DNA of 64,000 nucleotides from DASSBG01 sp963800395. Lineage in GTDB: Bacteria; Pseudomonadota; Gammaproteobacteria; Xanthomonadales; Rhodanobacteraceae. This document shows positions 60,782 through 64,000 of the stretch, in pieces (position 1 is the stretch's first letter; each line of letters opens with the position of its first letter). The stretch spans positions 186,001 through 250,000 of the forward strand of contig CAWDBD010000002.1 of the NCBI GenBank assembly GCA_963800395.1. Direction: 5' to 3'. The translations under genes were made by a program, and so were the position numbers. The notes beneath the pieces are model-generated. The model was not told the DNA's origin. It ran no database searches and saw nothing but the letters and a program-made list of their open reading frames with translations.

Positions 60782-61516
60782 TCAGAGGCGCTGGTCGTTG
60801 TTCTCGCGCAGCAGAAGCTTGCGCCTGCGCCTGGCGCGGTAGTGATTGAATGCCACTGGCAGCAGGGCAAGCATGGCCAGGCAGACCAGCGGTATGCCGA
60901 TGTTCGGGTCCATCAGCAGGCTGAAGCTCAGCGCCTTGCCGTTGGCCAGATGGCTGGCCAGGCCGGCACCGATGGCGGTCTCGAACACCAGCATGATCAC
61001 TCCGCCGATGCCGCTGGCGAGGAGAAACATCCAGACCGGACAGCGCAGCCAGGCCAGCGCGATGGTGACTGCACCGAACGGGAATACCGGCACCAGCCGC
61101 AGGAACAGGGTGTAGCTGAGCGGATTCAGGTGATAGCCGTCACGCAGCCGTACGGCAAGTGCCGGTGGCCGACGTTTGCCGCTGCGGAATGCGTGCCGGC
61201 TGGCCATGAACAGCAGTAGCGAACCAAGCAGCAGGCCGATGGTGGACAGCGCAGTGCCCTGGACCACCCCGAACAAAAAACCACCCGCAAGAATCAGAAC
61301 GATCGAGCCGGGCACACCAGTCGCGACGCTGAGCGTCACCAGACCCACGAACGCGGTACGCGCAAGCCACGGCGACGCGTCTACCAGACCAGTCAGGCGC
61401 GCCTGTTGCGCAAGCAGGTTCTCCGGGCGCAGAAAGTCCAGGGCGCCGGACGCGTACAGCGTGACCCCGATCAGTACCAGCAGCAGCAGGGGAAGTACGG
61501 GTTTTATACGTTTCAT
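60782..61516 (-). CDS. VTT-domain (TVP38/TMEM64, DedA-like) membrane protein
   Basis: 244 residues from ATG at 61516 (MKRIKPVLPLLLL); the upstream open frame contains many Cys/Pro/Arg and is rejected. Five to six TM helices. The core FVGLVTLSVATGVPGSIVLILAGGFLFGVVQGTALSTIGLLLGSLLLF and FLRLVPVFPFGAVTIALAWLR fits the VTT (SNARE-assoc) domain of TVP38/TMEM64 proteins, relatives of DedA linked to lipid scrambling and membrane homeostasis. Very basic C-terminus (RARRRRKLLLREN). Reverse orientation, alone. Confidence 0.85.
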   Translation of the reverse strand: MKRIKPVLPLLLLVLIGVTLYASGALDFLRPENLLAQQARLTGLVDASPWLARTAFVGLVTLSVATGVPGSIVLILAGGFLFGVVQGTALSTIGLLLGSLLLFMASRHAFRSGKRRPPALAVRLRDGYHLNPLSYTLFLRLVPVFPFGAVTIALAWLRCPVWMFLLASGIGGVIMLVFETAIGAGLASHLANGKALSFSLLMDPNIGIPLVCLAMLALLPVAFNHYRARRRRKLLLRENNDQRL

Positions 61517-61746
61517 CGTTCTCGTACAGGAAAAGGCGTGGCGCCCGGGTGGGCGCCACAAGCAGGGCATACAGGATACGCCCTTGGCCGTGAATCTCGA
61601 AACCGCAGGCGAACAAGGGTATGCTTGGCAGTCACGGCAATGAAACATGCTGCGTGCATCATCAGGGTCGGGGAGGGCCCAGCGCGCAAACGATTGCCCG
61701 TGTTGCGTTGTTCACTCTCCACAATCTGCGTCTCGGCATGGGGCCA

Positions 61747-61761
61747 GTGCATTGAATGCAC
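61747..61761 (+). promoter_or_regulatory. Small perfect palindrome upstream of the nuclease gene
   Basis: GTGCATT-G-AATGCAC, 55 bp before the nuclease start, in a 299-bp gap with no gene. Could be an operator; no other support. Confidence 0.25.
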
Positions 61762-61815
61762 GGCTTTCAGGGAACACCTGTGCCAGTCGTTTGCAAATCA
61801 TTCCAGGGGTTTCTC

Positions 61816-64000
61816 ATGCTCAAACCATTTGTTCGCTCATTGTTGGGTCTTGCCCTGCTTGCTTCGGCGGCAGCAAGTCCGGCGCAGGTCGTCATCAGCC
61901 AGGTCTATGGCGGCGGTGGCAACAGCGGCGCCACATACACAAATGATTTCATCGAAGTGTTCAACAGTGGCAGTGCTGCTGTCGATCTGACCGGCTGGTC
62001 GGTACAGTACGCTTCATCGACTGGCAGCTCATGGGCATCCACGCCGCTGGGCAGCACCATGCTGCAACCGGGCCAGTATTACCTGGTAGAGGAGGCGGCA
62101 GGCAGCGGTGGTACCACCCCATTGTCTCCGGATGTCTCGGGTTCCATTGCCATGTCCGGGAGCAAGGGCAAGATCGCTCTTGTCAGTACCGCCTCGGCAC
62201 TCAGTGGCAGCTGCCCGACCGATGCGAGCATTCAGGATTTTGTCGGATTTGGTTCAGCAAATTGCTCCGAAACAAGTCCGGTCGGCAGCTTGAGCAACAC
62301 CACGGCCGCGATCCGCAACGGCAGCGGCTGCGACGACACCGGCGACAACAGTGCCGATTTCACCGTCGCCGCACCGACGCCACGCAACACAGCCAGCGCG
62401 ACCAATGTCTGCGGCGGTGGCAGCGGCATCACTCTCTCGATCGGCAATGTCAGTGCCAGCGAAGGCGACAGCGGCACCACCGATTTCACCTTCACGGTGA
62501 CCTTGTCGGCAGCGGCGCCCGCGGGCGGCGTGACCTTTGATATCGCCACGGCCGATGACACCGCCACCACGGCCGACAACGATTACGTTGCCAACGCCCT
62601 GACGTCCCAGACCATTGCCGCGGGCAACACCACCTACGACTTCATCGTGGTGGTGAATGGCGACACCACGGTGGAGCCCGACGAACAGTTCAGCGTGAAC
62701 GTCAGCAACATTGCAGGCACCGGCGTCAGCACCAGCAGCGCCAGCGCCACCGGCACCATCAAGAACGACGATATTCCGGTGCTGACCATCGGCGCCATCC
62801 AGGGCGATGGCGAAAATTCGCCCTACGTCGGTCAGACGGTCAGCACCAATGGCACCAGCGTGGTCACGGCGGTAGGCACCAGCGGTTTCTACATGCAGGA
62901 TCCGGATGCCAGCAGTGACGGCAACCCGAATACCTCCGACGGCATCTACGTCTATACCGGCGGTGCACCCACCTACACTTCGGGCGGGGCAGCCATCGCG
63001 GTGGGCGACATCATCGCCGTCATCGGCCAGATTTCCGAGTACAACGGCACCACCGAGTTCGGGCCCAGCTCCACCCGTACCCAGAATGGCAGCGGTATCG
63101 ATGTCACAACCCTGGCGACCACGCTGAATACGTCACTGCCCTCACCCGATCCGACCATGCCCTACTGCACCGGTTCGCTGCCCTCGGGCAACGTGGCCGA
63201 GGGCAACTGGGATTGCCTGGAGAGCATGCTGGTCTACATCGATGGTGTGGTGGTTGGCGCCACCAGCGGCGGCTTCGGCGCGGACGGTACGCACCCGGGT
63301 TTGCCGAGAGAGTTCTATGCCACGGTGGCCGGTGCGTCGCGTCCTTTCCGTGAGCCCGGCGTACTGTTCCCGGGTGTGGGAGGCAGCGTCCCGGTATGGG
63401 ACGGAGACCCGGAGATCATCGAGTTCTTTCCTGCCCAGGCTCCGGGTGGGCCAACCTCGCTGACACTGGATGCCGGCCAGCAGTTCACGTCGCTTTCCGT
63501 GGTCGGCGAGTACAACGGCACCTATGAACTTTATCCGGCCACCTTCACGCCGGGAGCAGCGCCCACCACGGTGCAGCCGGTACCGGATGCCGCCACCGGC
63601 ACCCTCACTATCGCCACCCAGAACATGCTGCATCTGTTCAATGACGTCGATGACCCGGGTACAGCGGATGACTGCACCGCCCAGGGTGACAAAGACACCT
63701 GCGAGACCACGGCGCAGTTCAATATTCGCCTGCAGAAGCTTTCACTGCAGGTACTGACGGTGCTGAAGAAGCCGGCGGTGCTTGGCGTGCAGGAAGTGGA
63801 GAACCTTGCCACCCTGCAGTCGCTGGCCGACCAGATCCACAGCGACGACCCGAGTGTCACCTACACGCCGTATCTGAGCGAGGGCAATGATGTCGGCGGC
63901 ATCGACATCGGCCTGCTGGTGCGCAACGACGTCACCGTCAATGCGGTAACCCAGTTGGGCAAGAACACCACCACCAGCGACGGTTGCGGTGGTACGCCGC
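61816..64000 (+). CDS. Secreted multi-domain nuclease (ExeM/NucH-like), 5' part
   Basis: Open to the end of the window; 728 codons seen. ATG at 61816 with AGGGG upstream; signal peptide MLKPFVRSLLGLALLASAAASPAQ. A lamin-tail domain (VVISQVYGGGGNSGATYTND, FIEVFNSGSAAVDLTGWSVQY) at about 24-165, a Calx-beta domain (SIGNVSASEGDSGTTDFTFTV, IKNDDIP) at about 205-320, an OB-like region (VGTSGFYMQDPD..., GDIIAVIGQISEYNG) and then the start of an endonuclease/exonuclease/phosphatase domain (IATQNMLHLFND near 600, GVQEVEN near 657 with the metal-binding Glu). This is the order found in ExeM-type extracellular DNases. Likely releases nutrients from or remodels extracellular DNA. C-terminus not seen. 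Confidence 0.9.
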   Translation, partial: MLKPFVRSLLGLALLASAAASPAQVVISQVYGGGGNSGATYTNDFIEVFNSGSAAVDLTGWSVQYASSTGSSWASTPLGSTMLQPGQYYLVEEAAGSGGTTPLSPDVSGSIAMSGSKGKIALVSTASALSGSCPTDASIQDFVGFGSANCSETSPVGSLSNTTAAIRNGSGCDDTGDNSADFTVAAPTPRNTASATNVCGGGSGITLSIGNVSASEGDSGTTDFTFTVTLSAAAPAGGVTFDIATADDTATTADNDYVANALTSQTIAAGNTTYDFIVVVNGDTTVEPDEQFSVNVSNIAGTGVSTSSASATGTIKNDDIPVLTIGAIQGDGENSPYVGQTVSTNGTSVVTAVGTSGFYMQDPDASSDGNPNTSDGIYVYTGGAPTYTSGGAAIAVGDIIAVIGQISEYNGTTEFGPSSTRTQNGSGIDVTTLATTLNTSLPSPDPTMPYCTGSLPSGNVAEGNWDCLESMLVYIDGVVVGATSGGFGADGTHPGLPREFYATVAGASRPFREPGVLFPGVGGSVPVWDGDPEIIEFFPAQAPGGPTSLTLDAGQQFTSLSVVGEYNGTYELYPATFTPGAAPTTVQPVPDAATGTLTIATQNMLHLFNDVDDPGTADDCTAQGDKDTCETTAQFNIRLQKLSLQVLTVLKKPAVLGVQEVENLATLQSLADQIHSDDPSVTYTPYLSEGNDVGGIDIGLLVRNDVTVNAVTQLGKNTTTSDGCGGTP

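Overview
The window is high-GC and gene-dense, with short intergenic gaps and many 4-bp start/stop overlaps. It looks like a chromosomal segment of a gammaproteobacterium of the Lysobacterales (Xanthomonadales), perhaps a Rhodanobacteraceae-like genus. This is inferred from gene order (MFS-ssb, pilR-pilS next to sucC-sucD-nadE, bamD/rluD/pgeF/clpB), the split three-gene transhydrogenase, a large IPTL-type C-terminal tail, TPR-bearing serine/threonine kinases and secreted proteins with a short acidic-aromatic C-terminus. No database search was possible; names rest on motifs read from the translations.

1-17.9 kb is mostly housekeeping: the 3' end of recB, recD, ispB, an MFS exporter, ssb, a 1485-residue secreted repeat protein, the PilR/PilS two-component pair, sucC-sucD and nadE. 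18.0-18.3 kb holds a two-unit tandem repeat bounded by hairpins. 18.3-24.4 kb is bamD (reverse), rluD-pgeF, plsC (reverse) and clpB with a sigma-32-like promoter. 24.4-31.4 kb carries a second MFS protein, a TonB-dependent receptor with a palindromic candidate operator, a glycosyltransferase/PAP2 phosphatase pair, an FmdB zinc ribbon and a triple DUF3011-like secreted protein.

31.5-41.6 kb: aspS, an SDR, a small uncharacterised protein, an alkyltransferase-like (ATL) protein, a Ser/Thr kinase overlapping recQ, a TMEM43-family protein overlapping a MAPEG protein, and a Nudix hydrolase. 41.7-52.8 kb: a secreted beta-propeller-like protein, an exonuclease IX-like nuclease, a nitroreductase, pntAA, then a reverse-strand sigma factor/membrane/DUF3106 cassette separating pntAA from pntAB-pntB, an APC permease, a membrane protein, sufT and queC.

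52.9-64.0 kb is the accessory part. An intact tRNA-Lys(TTT) is followed by a secreted beta-helix protein, a gene split by a complete IS256-family element with a 9-bp target duplication, a 40-nt 3' fragment of the same tRNA, a second paralogous beta-helix protein, a MITE-like element with terminal inverted repeats and a 4-bp duplication, a VTT/DedA-type membrane protein and the 5' part of a secreted nuclease that runs off the window. The most interesting features are the tRNA-anchored duplication, the near-identical C-terminal modules in otherwise diverged paralogues, and an intrinsic-terminator-like hairpin placed directly before both start codons.
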